A stretch of 64,000 nt of DNA from Enterococcus_E cecorum_C (GTDB lineage Bacteria > Bacillota > Bacilli > Lactobacillales > Enterococcaceae): assembly GCF_052119425.1 (NCBI RefSeq), contig NZ_JBQKFH010000007.1, forward strand, positions 1-64,000, given 5' to 3'. This document shows positions 32,714 to 41,961 of the stretch, in pieces. The notes beneath the pieces are model-generated. The model had not been told where the DNA came from. It saw nothing but the letters and a program-made list of their open reading frames with translations, and did not search any database. Position 1 is the stretch's first letter. Each line of letters begins with the position of its first letter. The translations under genes were made by a program, and so were the position numbers.

Positions 32714-34513
32714 ATGACAGAAAAAGGTTATCCACGTCCACAGCTTGTCAGAAGTCAGTGGGAAAATTTAAATGGCAGTTGGCAATTTGCTTTTGATGAT
32801 GAAAATGTTGGGCAAAAAGAGCGATGGTATCAAGACAATCAAGCATTTGATTTAACGATTGAAGTGCCGTTTGTCTATCAAGCCGCCTTAAGTGGGATTC
32901 ATCAAAGAAAGTCTCATCCAGTGGTATGGTATCAAAAAGAACTTTCTTTAGTAAAAAATCCTAAAAAGCGTTATCTATTGCATTTCGGAGCGGTCGATTA
33001 TGAAGCTGATGTATATGTAAATGGCCAACATGTCTGCAACCATATCGGTGGGCATACCTCTTTTGAATGTGATATTACTGATTATTTAAACGATACCGCA
33101 AACCAACAATTGACAGTGCGCGCCTATGATCCGTTGCATGAAGAATCAATCCCTCGGGGCAAACAGTTCTGGGAAGAAGAATCTACGGGCATTTGGTATA
33201 CCAATTCTACAGGGATTTGGCAGACAGTTTGGTTAGAAGAAGTCCATCCGCTTTATCTCACTCGCTTACAACTCACTCCTCATTTCGATGAAGGAAAGGT
33301 GCAAATTCAAACAACCCTTTCGCAAACAACAGGTACAGAGGATGTAAAATTAGCTTATCAGATTTATTTTAAAGATATGTTGATTACAAGCGGTACACAA
33401 AACTTTCACCAAGGGAAAAATGACTTCTGCGTAGATGTGATTCAAGAACATATTTTTAGAACGAATTTTCACCATGATGGTTGGAGTTGGACACCAGAAA
33501 ATCCGAATTTATTTGATGTACAATGCCAACTTTATCAAAATGAGCAGCAGATTGATGAAGTGCGTTCTTATTTTGGGATGCGCAAGGTTCACACAGCCAA
33601 CGGTATGGTCTATCTCAACAATAAACCATATTATCAAAAATTGGTATTAGATCAAGGTTACTGGCCAGAGGGATTACTAACGGCGCCAAGTGATGATGAT
33701 TTTGTGAAAGATATTCAACTAGCCAAAGAAATGGGCTTTAACGGTTGTCGGAAACATCAAAAAACGGAAGATCCGCGCTTTTTATACTGGGCAGATCAAC
33801 TAGGTTATCTTGTCTGGGGTGAATGTGCGGCCCCTGCTATTTATAATTCAGATGCTATAACACGCTCGATGAAAGAATGGATGGAAATCATTGAGCGAGA
33901 TTATAATCATCCATGCATTGTAACATGGGTGCCAATCAATGAAAGTTGGGGCGTTCCTAGGATTTCATTTAACCGTCAAGAACAACATTTTTCACAAGCG
34001 ATGTATCATTTTATTCATTCATTAGATACGACGCGCTTAGTCATTTCTAATGATGGTTGGGCCGCGACTGAAACCGATATTTGTGCCATTCACAATTATA
34101 TGCATGGTCAAAAAGAAGAAGTCAGCAAGTACCAGTATTTTAAAGAAACTTTGCATACAAGAGAAAACCTCATCCATCATCATTCTACAGCTTGGCCAAT
34201 TTTTGCAGAAGGCTTCAGCTATCAAAATCAACCTATTTTACTCACGGAATTTGGTGGAATTGGTTTTGATGTGTCTGGACAACCTGGTTGGGGCTATACT
34301 TCAGTCAATAATGAGGATGAATTTATTGAAGATTATCAACGGATTATGACGGCGGTCTACCAATCACGAGGCTTATGGGGCTATTGCTACACACAAATAA
34401 CCGATGTGGAACAAGAAATCAATGGCTTATTGACCTATGATCGTCAACCAAAATGCGATTTAAGTAAGATTAAGGCCATTAATGATCAATATCATATTCC
34501 AGTTGTTGAATAA
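32714..34513 (+). CDS. Glycoside hydrolase family 2 enzyme (beta-galactosidase-like)
   Basis: 599 aa, cytoplasmic (no signal). GH2 sugar-binding and Ig-like domains in the first half ('YPRPQLVRSQWENLNGSWQF', 'YEADVYVNGQHVCNHIGGHT'), TIM barrel in the second. Acid/base Glu in 'WVPINESWG' and nucleophile Glu in 'ILLTEFGGIGF'. Substrate may be a beta-galactoside, beta-arabinoside or similar; shorter than LacZ. Acts on sugar imported by the ABC system. Confidence 0.88.
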   Translation: MTEKGYPRPQLVRSQWENLNGSWQFAFDDENVGQKERWYQDNQAFDLTIEVPFVYQAALSGIHQRKSHPVVWYQKELSLVKNPKKRYLLHFGAVDYEADVYVNGQHVCNHIGGHTSFECDITDYLNDTANQQLTVRAYDPLHEESIPRGKQFWEEESTGIWYTNSTGIWQTVWLEEVHPLYLTRLQLTPHFDEGKVQIQTTLSQTTGTEDVKLAYQIYFKDMLITSGTQNFHQGKNDFCVDVIQEHIFRTNFHHDGWSWTPENPNLFDVQCQLYQNEQQIDEVRSYFGMRKVHTANGMVYLNNKPYYQKLVLDQGYWPEGLLTAPSDDDFVKDIQLAKEMGFNGCRKHQKTEDPRFLYWADQLGYLVWGECAAPAIYNSDAITRSMKEWMEIIERDYNHPCIVTWVPINESWGVPRISFNRQEQHFSQAMYHFIHSLDTTRLVISNDGWAATETDICAIHNYMHGQKEEVSKYQYFKETLHTRENLIHHHSTAWPIFAEGFSYQNQPILLTEFGGIGFDVSGQPGWGYTSVNNEDEFIEDYQRIMTAVYQSRGLWGYCYTQITDVEQEINGLLTYDRQPKCDLSKIKAINDQYHIPVVE

Positions 34514-34520
34514 CTTATTC

Positions 34521-34568
34521 CCCTCTCAAAGTAGCCAATCCAGGTAGTGGGTATTTTCTTTGAGAGGG
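34521..34568 (+). terminator. Terminator-like hairpin after the GH2 gene
   Basis: CCCTCTCAAAG pairs with CTTTGAGAGGG; the T-run is weak (GATTATTTTG), so partial readthrough to the GH43 gene is likely. Confidence 0.65.
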
Positions 34569-34597
34569 ATTATTTTGTTTATTAGGGAGGAATTCAA

Positions 34598-36001
34598 TTG
34601 AAAAAATGGCTGTTACTCAGTGCGATTTTAACGAGTGGCTTGCTTTTAGGAGCTTGCCAATCAAAAGAAGTAGCAACTTTTACGCCAACCAAGGAAATGA
34701 CCAATATCGTGGATAATAACGGTGCGGATCCATTTGTTTGCTACGAAAATGGCATGTACTATTATACGAAAACAACCGGCGACTCAGTGGTGCTTTGGCG
34801 TAGCAAGGATTTGGAGACTGTTTTTACCGGTGAAGAGAAAACTATTTTTAAAATGCCAAAAGAACTAGAAAGTATTTGGGCTCCAGAACTTCACTATCTC
34901 AATGGACAATGGGTCGTTTATTTTGCTGCCAATCGCTCCAAGGAAACGCACCGCATGTATGCTCTAACTAACTCTTCTAAAGATCCTTATAAAGGTGAAT
35001 GGCAACTTTCTTTAGTTAAAGGGATGGATGATAAGTTTGCTATCGATGGCACTGTATTAACTATCAAGAATCAGCATTACTTTATTTGGTCTGGATGGCC
35101 AGGGTATGAAAATGTGACGCAAAATCTATATATTAGTCCCATGATTTCACCAACCGAAGTTCAAAAACAAAAGATTGAACTCTCTCATCCTGAATATGAA
35201 TGGGAAATGCGTCAAAAACCTTTAATCAATGAAGGACCACAAGTAACTATCAAAAAGGATACCATTCATCTGATTTATTCAGCTAGCGGAAGTTGGGATA
35301 ATGATTATTGCTTGGGTGAATTAACTGCTAAAGTAGATGCTGACCTTTTAAATCCTAAATCTTGGCATAAAGCAAACCAACCTATTTTAAAGAGTAATGC
35401 AGAAGTCTATGGGCCGGGGCATCATTCTATTGTTCCTTCAAAAGATGGCAAAGAAGATTGGATTATCTATCATACAGCACGTTGGGATCACAGTGGTTGG
35501 AATCGTTTGATAAGAATGAATCAAGTCCATTGGCAAGCAGACCAAATCAAGCTAAGTTCACCAACTGTTGATGACAAACGAATCAAGCGTCCAAGCCCAC
35601 AACAATTATCCCGTTTTGTTTTAGCTGCTACTCAAGCACAAAAGACAAAAGGTTTATCTCAAATAAAAGATGACTATGCACTTAATCATCAGGTCATTAC
35701 AGGCTTTGAAGATCCAGAAGACAAGTTGATCTTCACTTTTAAGACACCCAAATCAGCAAATTATACCTTGATAGCTTACGTCAAAACGGAGAATTATGAA
35801 GATCCAGAAAATATTTTGGAAGGAAAATTTACTGTGAATCAAGAAGAAAAAATCGCCAAAATTTATCCTTCACAATATTACCAACCCGTGCAAGTCAAAG
35901 TGAAATTGCAAAAAGGCACGCAAACCATTCAATTTCAATCAAATATTGGGGTAGATACGTTGAGTGTGGATCGGATGGAAATTATCGAACATAAAGGATG
36001 A
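34598..36001 (+). CDS. Glycoside hydrolase family 43 lipoprotein
   Basis: 467 aa, start probably TTG 34598 after GGGAGGAATTCAA. Lipobox 'LLLGACQS' anchors it outside the cell. Five-bladed propeller with catalytic Asp in 'NNGADPFVCYENGMYYYT', middle Asp in 'KFAIDGTVL' and Glu in 'INEGPQV'. C-terminal 120 residues form a beta-sandwich resembling a carbohydrate-binding module. Likely alpha-L-arabinofuranosidase or related exo-enzyme trimming side chains before uptake. Confidence 0.85.
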   Translation: MKKWLLLSAILTSGLLLGACQSKEVATFTPTKEMTNIVDNNGADPFVCYENGMYYYTKTTGDSVVLWRSKDLETVFTGEEKTIFKMPKELESIWAPELHYLNGQWVVYFAANRSKETHRMYALTNSSKDPYKGEWQLSLVKGMDDKFAIDGTVLTIKNQHYFIWSGWPGYENVTQNLYISPMISPTEVQKQKIELSHPEYEWEMRQKPLINEGPQVTIKKDTIHLIYSASGSWDNDYCLGELTAKVDADLLNPKSWHKANQPILKSNAEVYGPGHHSIVPSKDGKEDWIIYHTARWDHSGWNRLIRMNQVHWQADQIKLSSPTVDDKRIKRPSPQQLSRFVLAATQAQKTKGLSQIKDDYALNHQVITGFEDPEDKLIFTFKTPKSANYTLIAYVKTENYEDPENILEGKFTVNQEEKIAKIYPSQYYQPVQVKVKLQKGTQTIQFQSNIGVDTLSVDRMEIIEHKG

Positions 36002-36006
36002 TGACA

Positions 36007-37005
36007 ATGGAATTAAAAAACTATTTATTAGAAAATGAATATTTGAAACTCGAAGTGCTAAATATCGGCTGTGCCATTCATCGACTCTGGGTAAAAGATG
36101 CTAGTGGGCAATTTCGAGATGTTGTTTTAGGCTATGAGCATATGAAAGATTACTTAAATAATTCCAATACGTATTTTGGTGTTGTTGTTGGACGAAATGC
36201 CAATAGAATCGCCCAGGCTCAAGTTGAAATTGAAGGAAAAAACTATCAACTAGAGGCCAATGAGGGAGAAAACACCTTGCATAGCGGACTTCATGGCTTT
36301 CATGAACGGATTTGGCAAGTGGCAAAGCAAAGCCCAACAGCAATTATTTTTGTGTTGCACAGCCCTCATCTAGACCAAGGTTTCCCTGGAAATTTAGACA
36401 TGAAGGTAACCTATCAATTAAATGAGAATCAAATAATCATTACTTATGAAGGAGAAAGTGATGCGACGACCATATTTAATCCAACCAACCATGCTTACTT
36501 TAATCTAAATGGGCATAATAGTGGTGATATTGAGGGACATCAGCTACAAATCCCAGCCCAAACCATTACCCCGATTATGCAAAATACTCTGATTCCAACA
36601 GGTGAATTCATGCCAGTCATCGATACCCCATTTGACCTTCATCAAGGAAAAACAGTGAAACAAGCCTTAAGTCAAACGCATGAACAGTTGACCTTTGCTG
36701 GTGGAATCGATCATAATTTCATTTTGGATCAATCCGCAACAATTAGATTATTAGGTGATGAAAGTGGCATTGAGTTATCGGTTTGTACAGATTTACCAGG
36801 CGTGCAAGTGTATACAGGCAATTTTATTGAAAATGAATCAGGCAAAGAGGAGGCTGTTTATCAAAAACATGCAGGCATTTGCTTAGAAACCCAATTTTTC
36901 CCAGATACACCACATCATGCCAAGTTCCCAACAAGTTTGATTGCCGCTCATACACCAACAAAGCATTGGACGAGCTATACATTTACCAATCAAAAGAATA
37001 GCTAA
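36007..37005 (+). CDS. Aldose 1-epimerase (GalM family)
   Basis: 332 aa. The third of three close ATGs (36007) fits the AAGGA site; earlier ATGs at 35998 and 36001 overlap the upstream stop. Mutarotase signatures: 'VVGRNANRIAQA', 'ENTLHSGLHGFHERIW', 'NPTNHAYFNLNGH', 'GGIDHNFIL', 'ICLETQFFPD'. Interconverts alpha and beta anomers released by the glycosidases. Last gene of the sugar cluster. Confidence 0.9.
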   Translation: MELKNYLLENEYLKLEVLNIGCAIHRLWVKDASGQFRDVVLGYEHMKDYLNNSNTYFGVVVGRNANRIAQAQVEIEGKNYQLEANEGENTLHSGLHGFHERIWQVAKQSPTAIIFVLHSPHLDQGFPGNLDMKVTYQLNENQIIITYEGESDATTIFNPTNHAYFNLNGHNSGDIEGHQLQIPAQTITPIMQNTLIPTGEFMPVIDTPFDLHQGKTVKQALSQTHEQLTFAGGIDHNFILDQSATIRLLGDESGIELSVCTDLPGVQVYTGNFIENESGKEEAVYQKHAGICLETQFFPDTPHHAKFPTSLIAAHTPTKHWTSYTFTNQKNS

Positions 37006-37110
37006 ATCAAAAAAATAATCATAAAAAATTTTTAAAGAAAAAAGCTTTTGTCCCTTTTTCGCGTATTTATTAAGTAGCAAGGTAATTTATAAAAAATGCG
37101 TGAAAAACCT

Positions 37111-37139
37111 TTGCAATTCTTTGAAAATCTGTGTATAAT
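37111..37139 (+). promoter_or_regulatory. Promoter of rpsF-ssb-rpsR
   Basis: -35 TTGCAA, 17-bp spacer, -10 TATAAT (37134-37139). The transcript would have an 80-nt leader before rpsF. The spacer is notably like that of the purA promoter at 47106. Confidence 0.85.
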
Positions 37140-37223
37140 AAATCATTGTGAGTAGCTAAGTCTGCTCTCTCTGCTCTTGATGTGAATACAAGGGCCAAAG
37201 TCCATAGGGAGGTGAACATATCA

Positions 37224-37523
37224 ATGGAAAATACGAAATATGAAATTCTTTACATTATTCGTCCAAACATTGATGAAGAAGCAAAATCTGCTTTAATCGA
37301 ACGTTTCGATGCAATCTTAAAAGATAACGGAGCTGAAGTTCTTGAATCTAAAGATTGGGAAAAACGCCGTTTCGCTTATGAAATGAATGGATTCCGCGAA
37401 GGTATCTATCACATCGTTAAAGTATCTTCTCCATCAAGCGCTAGCGCTGTTAGCGAATTTGATCGTCTTGCTAAAATCAATGAAGACATCATTCGTCACA
37501 TGATTGTTAAAGAAGAAGCTTAA
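37224..37523 (+). CDS. rpsF: Ribosomal protein bS6
   Basis: 99 aa from ATG 37224 with AGGGAGGTG upstream; the frame is open further upstream into the leader, which is not coding. 'KYEILYIIRPNIDEEAKSALIERF' and 'KRRFAYEMNGFREGIYHIV' are canonical. Pairs with bS18 in the small subunit platform. Confidence 0.97.
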   Translation: MENTKYEILYIIRPNIDEEAKSALIERFDAILKDNGAEVLESKDWEKRRFAYEMNGFREGIYHIVKVSSPSSASAVSEFDRLAKINEDIIRHMIVKEEA

Positions 37524-37526
37524 GAA

Positions 37527-37542
37527 TGTTTCACGTGAAACA
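37527..37542. promoter_or_regulatory. parS: parS site 2 (perfect palindrome)
   Basis: TGTTTCACGTGAAACA, a full 16-bp ParB site, in the 42-bp gap between rpsF and ssb. Confidence 0.93.
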
Positions 37543-37565
37543 AAAACGATGGGAGATGAATAGCC

Positions 37566-38084
37566 TTGATTAATAATGTTGTATTAGTAGGTAGATTAAC
37601 AAGAGACCCTGATTTACGTTACACTTCTTCTGGCGTTGCGGTGGCTACTTTTAGTTTAGCTGTGAACCGTAATTTTACCAGCCAAAATGGAGAAAGAGAA
37701 ACGGACTTTATCAATTGTGTCATTTGGCGTAAACCAGCTGAAACCTTAGCAAATTACGCTAGAAAAGGGACATTAATTGGTTTGACCGGACGTATTCAAA
37801 CGAGAAATTATGAAAACCAACAAGGTCAACGTGTATACGTAACTGAAGTGGTTGCCGATAATTTCCAATTATTAGAGTCTAAAGCAGTCAACGATCAACG
37901 TCGTCAAGCTGCCGGAAACTTTGATAATAATGTCTCACAACCATTTAACAATAATAACAATAGCTTTGATCAGCCAGCTTCATCTCAACCATTTAGTGGA
38001 ATGCCTGGCTTTGACCGTGATGCAAGTAACACACCACTTGGCGGATCAAGCATTGACATTTCAGATGATGATTTACCATTCTAA
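37566..38084 (+). CDS. ssb: Single-stranded DNA-binding protein
   Basis: 172 aa starting at TTG 37566 (GGGAGATG upstream). OB fold at 1-105 ('NNVVLVGRLTRDPDLRYTSSG', 'TDFINCVIWRKPAETLANYARKG'), a Gln/Asn/Ser-rich linker at about 115-155, and the acidic tip 'DISDDDLPF' that recruits partner proteins. Confidence 0.97.
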   Translation: MINNVVLVGRLTRDPDLRYTSSGVAVATFSLAVNRNFTSQNGERETDFINCVIWRKPAETLANYARKGTLIGLTGRIQTRNYENQQGQRVYVTEVVADNFQLLESKAVNDQRRQAAGNFDNNVSQPFNNNNNSFDQPASSQPFSGMPGFDRDASNTPLGGSSIDISDDDLPF

Positions 38085-38113
38085 TTAATTTTTGTAATAA
38101 GGAGGGAAATAGA

Positions 38114-38350
38114 ATGGCACAACAACGTAGAGGCGGTCGTAAACGTCGTAAAGTAGACTATCTTGCAGCAAATCACATTGAACATGTTGATTATAAAGAT
38201 GTTGAATTATTAAAGAGATTTATCTCAGAACGTGGAAAAATCTTACCTCGTCGCGTAACTGGTACTGGTGCTAAAAACCAACGTAAATTAACAGTTGCTA
38301 TCAAACGCGCACGTATCATGGGATTACTTCCATTCGTTAACGAAGACTAA
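38114..38350 (+). CDS. rpsR: Ribosomal protein bS18
   Basis: 78 aa, 'RRGGRKRRKVDYLAANHIEHVDYKD' and 'RVTGTGAKNQRKLTVAIKRARIMGLLPF' are canonical. AAGGAGGG upstream. Last gene of the operon. Confidence 0.97.
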   Translation: MAQQRRGGRKRRKVDYLAANHIEHVDYKDVELLKRFISERGKILPRRVTGTGAKNQRKLTVAIKRARIMGLLPFVNED

Positions 38351-38359
38351 TATAAATAC

Positions 38360-38403
38360 CAACACCTCAGAACCACTTCGAATGGCTCTGAGGTGTTTTT
38401 TTT
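38360..38403 (+). terminator. Terminator of rpsR
   Basis: AACACCTCAGA pairs with CTGAGGTGTT across a 16-nt loop, then TTTTTTTT. Confidence 0.9.
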
Positions 38404-38537
38404 CGCTTTTGAGGTAGTTTTTGGGTCATTTAATCCTTATGTGAGAAATTCATCCATATTTTTTGGATAGTTTCTCCATTTTACTTAAAATCATGCTATA
38501 ATCGTTCTTACTGAAAAAAACGAAACGAGGGATGCAC

Positions 38538-38966
38538 ATGGAAAATCGGCTAATTGCGCATAGTTTAATTGGAAAAAACGAGAAGTATTTGTTGATCAAA
38601 CGTAGCGAAATCAAGCGCGGTAAGAAAAATTTTTATCCGTCTTATTGGGACATTCCTGGTGGGACGGTGGAAGATGGCGAGCTTCCTAGACAGGCGGCGA
38701 TTCGTGAATGTCAAGAAGAGGTCGGCTTAAGGATTGTGATTGACAAAGTTATTCATGAAGATAGCAATGTAGATAAGGACAAGGTTTTTACGCGCCTGGT
38801 GTATCGTGGACAATTATCGGAAAACAACGAAGATTTAGCGATTACTTTAGACCCGCAAGAACATACGGATTATCGCTGGGTGACAAGTTTAGCGGATTTA
38901 CCTGGTGAAAAAATTGTGCCCTATTTGTATGAGATATTGGGAGAAACAATGGAAAGGGGAAATTAA
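38538..38966 (+). CDS. Nudix hydrolase
   Basis: 142 aa from ATG 38538 (ACGAGGG upstream; ATG 38532 is too close). Nudix box 'GGTVEDGELPRQAAIRECQEEVGL'-type at about 41-63 with the REXXEE core. It hydrolyses a nucleoside diphosphate derivative; substrate unknown. It lies between rpsR and gdpP, where most relatives have no extra genes. Confidence 0.88.
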   Translation: MENRLIAHSLIGKNEKYLLIKRSEIKRGKKNFYPSYWDIPGGTVEDGELPRQAAIRECQEEVGLRIVIDKVIHEDSNVDKDKVFTRLVYRGQLSENNEDLAITLDPQEHTDYRWVTSLADLPGEKIVPYLYEILGETMERGN

Positions 38967-38977
38967 TCTTTGCTAGG

Positions 38978-39142
38978 CATATTACAGTCGATGAAGTATT
39001 AAAGCCGATAGAAACCATTTCGTATCACACTGGCTTGAAGTTCCTGGCTCCATTTGTCATTACCGGTGCAATGCAATTAGATGAAGAAAGTCTAGTTGGA
39101 CGAGCCAAATCATTTGTAGAAATATTAAGTGAAATAAGCTAG
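38978..39142 (+). pseudogene. C-terminal remnant of a flavodoxin-like NAD(P)H oxidoreductase
   Basis: 54 codons ending at a stop at 39140-39142, too short to be a full gene and with no start. 'DEVLKPIETISYHTGLKFL' and 'APFVITGAMQLDEE' resemble the C-terminal end of KefF/MdaB-type quinone oxidoreductases, where this segment closes the flavodoxin fold. The first 130 or so residues are gone. Family call is by resemblance only. Confidence 0.55.
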
Positions 39143-39176
39143 TTAATCATCAGACCTTCGCTTTTCGGAGGCCTTT

Positions 39177-39192
39177 TGTTTCACGTGAAAAT
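39177..39192. promoter_or_regulatory. parS: parS site 3 (14 of 16 bases)
   Basis: TGTTTCACGTGAAAAT; the last two bases depart from the palindrome, so affinity may be lower. Confidence 0.75.
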
Positions 39193-39350
39193 AATAAAAT
39201 CACAAACCAAAAATAACAAAACAACCTAATTAATCGATCTTTTGTGCAAAATTTGACGCAGTGTGGTAAAATAATAGCATTAGGACTAGGAAAGAAGAGT
39301 GAAACGTACTTGGCAGCAAGAATGTCACTAAGTACGAGTGAGGGTGAAAA

Positions 39351-40802
39351 ATGACTGCAATAGGAATAATTTCCATCGATAATTATGACGATGTGATTGA
39401 TAAGCTAGATGATAAGGAAAGCTCGTATCTCAATACTTTGATTACTTCGGTGATTTCCGATTGGGCGAGTGAGCATGAAGTCTATTATCGCCGAATCAAT
39501 GCTGAGCGTCATTTATTTATTGCGCGTGAAGCAGATATTGAGCAGATGAAGACGCAAAAATTTGACCTTTTAGCCACTTTTAAAAATAAAGCTAGAGAAC
39601 GTGAATTGTTATTGACGATGAGTATGGGGATTGCTTATGGTCAGGCCTCGCTGAAAGAAATTGGTGAAGTGGCACAAGATAATCTTGATTTGGCCTTAAT
39701 TCGTGGTGGCGATCAAGTTGTCGTGAAGGATGCTGATCCAATGAGTAGTCCACAATTTTTCGGTGGCGATAGTGATGCGACGATTAAAAGAACAAGAGTC
39801 CGTTCGAAAGCCATGAGTACTGCGCTAAAACGAGTCCTTTTAGAAAACGATAAAATCTTTGTCATGGGTCATCGTTTCCCAGATATGGATGCCTTGGGAG
39901 CGAGCTTTGGGATTGCTTGCTTTGCCAAATTAATCCATAAAAAATGTTGGGTCATCATTAATCCTGAAGAAGTCACACCAGAATTGCAGCGAGGACTGAG
40001 AGAAATTGAACAATATCCCGAACTTTCCAGTCAATTAATTACCAGCGAAGAAGCACTAGAATTATTAGATAACAAAAGCTTGCTAGTGATGGTGGATTAT
40101 CATCGTCCGTCTATGTCGATTTCGCAAAAAGTTTATGATGCCTTTGAGAAAATTGTCGTGATTGACCATCATCGTCGGGGCGAAGAATATCCAGCCAAGC
40201 CATTATTAAATTACATTGAAGCCTCTGCATCTTCTGCTAGTGAGTTGGTTTCTGAATTGCTAGAGTATCAGTTAAATAGTGAAACACGGATTTCGAAGTT
40301 TGTCGCAACGATGATGTTGGCGGGAATGTATGTCGATACGAAGAATTTTACGTTTCGTTCTTCAGCAAGGACTTTTGATATTGCCAGTTTCTTAAAATCA
40401 CAAGGTGCCGATGAAAGCAAAGTCCAATATCTATTGAGTTCGGATTTGGATTCGTATTTAGAAATGAGCGAGTTAATCAGTACTTGTCAAAATAGCGCAC
40501 CAGGCATTGTGTATGCGATGGGCAAAGAAAACAAAATCTATGGTAAGGTGACAACGGCTAAGGCTGCGGATACCTTGATTTCGATGATTGGTGTCGAGGC
40601 CGCTTTTGTGATTACCCGCCAAGATGAGGAAGTTATTGGGATATCAGCACGCAGTAGTGGCAAGGTTAATGTCCAAAAAATTATGGAAGCATTGGGTGGC
40701 GGTGGTCATTTTACCAATGCTGCGACGAAAATTTTGGGCGAATCGCTTGAAAAAGTTGAAGAAATGCTTTTAAATGAAGTTAAGCAAATTGAAATAGAGT
40801 AG
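39351..40802 (+). CDS. gdpP: GdpP-type cyclic di-AMP phosphodiesterase lacking membrane and PAS domains
   Basis: 483 aa, compared with about 650-660 aa for the family. It starts at the degenerate GGDEF domain (1-130) with a good site (GTGAGGGTGAAA). The DHH domain is intact: 'GHRFPDMDALG' (H174, D178, D180), D249, 'IDHH' (D272-H274); DHHA1 motif 'GGGGHFTNAAT' is present. The two transmembrane helices and PAS domain normally upstream are absent, and the preceding frame is stopped. It should be a soluble enzyme lowering c-di-AMP. Upstream neighbour is an oxidoreductase remnant, so a deletion probably created this end. Confidence 0.9.
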   Translation: MTAIGIISIDNYDDVIDKLDDKESSYLNTLITSVISDWASEHEVYYRRINAERHLFIAREADIEQMKTQKFDLLATFKNKARERELLLTMSMGIAYGQASLKEIGEVAQDNLDLALIRGGDQVVVKDADPMSSPQFFGGDSDATIKRTRVRSKAMSTALKRVLLENDKIFVMGHRFPDMDALGASFGIACFAKLIHKKCWVIINPEEVTPELQRGLREIEQYPELSSQLITSEEALELLDNKSLLVMVDYHRPSMSISQKVYDAFEKIVVIDHHRRGEEYPAKPLLNYIEASASSASELVSELLEYQLNSETRISKFVATMMLAGMYVDTKNFTFRSSARTFDIASFLKSQGADESKVQYLLSSDLDSYLEMSELISTCQNSAPGIVYAMGKENKIYGKVTTAKAADTLISMIGVEAAFVITRQDEEVIGISARSSGKVNVQKIMEALGGGGHFTNAATKILGESLEKVEEMLLNEVKQIEIE

Positions 40803-40814
40803 GAAGTGAAACAG

Positions 40815-41267
40815 ATGAAAGTTATTTTTCTAGAAGATGTGAAGGGTAAAGGTAAAAAGGGCGATGTGAAAGAAGTCCCAACCGGATATGCCCAAAACTA
40901 TCTAATCAAGAACAAATTAGCCAAAGAAGCCAACAAAGAAAACATGGCGGAATTAAAAGGCAAACAAAAAGCTCAAGCCAAACACGAAGCAGAAGAATTG
41001 GCTAAAGCAAAAGAATTAAAAGCTTTTATCGAAAAAGAAGAAACAGTGGTCGTAATCAAAGCTAAAGCCGGAAGCGATGGCCGTTTATTTGGATCTATTC
41101 CTTCTAAACAAATCACGGATGCATTCTTTGATCAATACAAAATCAAAATTGACAAACGTAAAGTCGATTTGAAGCAACCAATCCGTGCATTAGGTTTTAC
41201 CAATGTGGAAGTGAAATTACATCATGATGTGTCAGCGAAAATCCGCGTACATGTCGTGGAAGAATAA
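40815..41267 (+). CDS. rplI: Ribosomal protein bL9
   Basis: 150 aa from ATG 40815 (GGAAGTG upstream). 'MKVIFLEDVKGKGKKGDVKE' N-domain, long connecting helix, C-domain 'RLFGSIPSKQI'. Begins 12 nt after gdpP, conserved pair. Confidence 0.97.
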   Translation: MKVIFLEDVKGKGKKGDVKEVPTGYAQNYLIKNKLAKEANKENMAELKGKQKAQAKHEAEELAKAKELKAFIEKEETVVVIKAKAGSDGRLFGSIPSKQITDAFFDQYKIKIDKRKVDLKQPIRALGFTNVEVKLHHDVSAKIRVHVVEE

Positions 41268-41290
41268 TCCAGCATACGATGAAAAAATTG

Positions 41291-41322
41291 GAGCGTCGAT
41301 TCAATATGGGCGCTCTTTTTAT
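41291..41322 (+). terminator. Terminator of rplI
   Basis: GGAGCG/CGCTC short stem with a 15-nt loop, then TTTTT. Confidence 0.6.
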
Positions 41323-41338
41323 GTTTAAGGAGAGTTAG

Positions 41339-41806
41339 ATGAAGATTTCAGAACATTTTGGCGTGTACGGTGTTTGTATTCGTAATAACCAATTGCTATG
41401 CGTAAAAAAACATGGAGGTCCGTATAATGGGCGCTATGATTTACCTGGTGGCAGTCGCAAAAATGGGGAAAGCTTGTTAGATACACTTTATCGGGAAATG
41501 AGCGAGGAAACTAGTTATCAAGTGAGTCAAATTTATGACAGTGCGCTCTATGACTCATTTGTAAAAATCAACGAGGATGAATTCAACCATCATATTTTTG
41601 GCCTATATAAAGTTGAGTTAGAAAAAGCCAATCATCAAGCAATAGAAAAATATCTTAACGGTAATGAGGCTAACGATTCTTTAGGCGAAGAATGGGTAGA
41701 GCTGAATGAACTAAATGAACAAAATGCTTCCCCGCTAATCTTGAAAGTATTGGCAACGTCAGAAGATTTTCAAGCCAAGCGATATCCAGACTGGGAAATA
41801 TATTAA
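41339..41806 (+). CDS. Nudix hydrolase
   Basis: 155 aa. Nudix box 'PGGSRKNGESLLDTLYREMSEETS' at about 38-62. AAGGAGAG upstream. Single gene inserted between rplI and dnaB, which are adjacent in most relatives; it reads in the same direction. Substrate unknown. Confidence 0.85.
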   Translation: MKISEHFGVYGVCIRNNQLLCVKKHGGPYNGRYDLPGGSRKNGESLLDTLYREMSEETSYQVSQIYDSALYDSFVKINEDEFNHHIFGLYKVELEKANHQAIEKYLNGNEANDSLGEEWVELNELNEQNASPLILKVLATSEDFQAKRYPDWEIY

Positions 41807-41961
41807 AGTGTTTGTAAATTGGTAGTAGTATTCACGCTACCAATTTTTTATTCATATATTTATACAAATTCCTGCTAATCTTTGCTATACTATTAGTTGA
41901 GAAAAATTCAAAACGGAAATCAATTTAACGTTATTTTATAAATCTTTAAGGGGTGTTTTTG

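Noticed and set aside
37140..37223. rpsF leader as a known S6:S18-binding leader RNA
   Set aside because: The length fits, but I could not find the conserved bulge sequence by eye, so I do not claim it.
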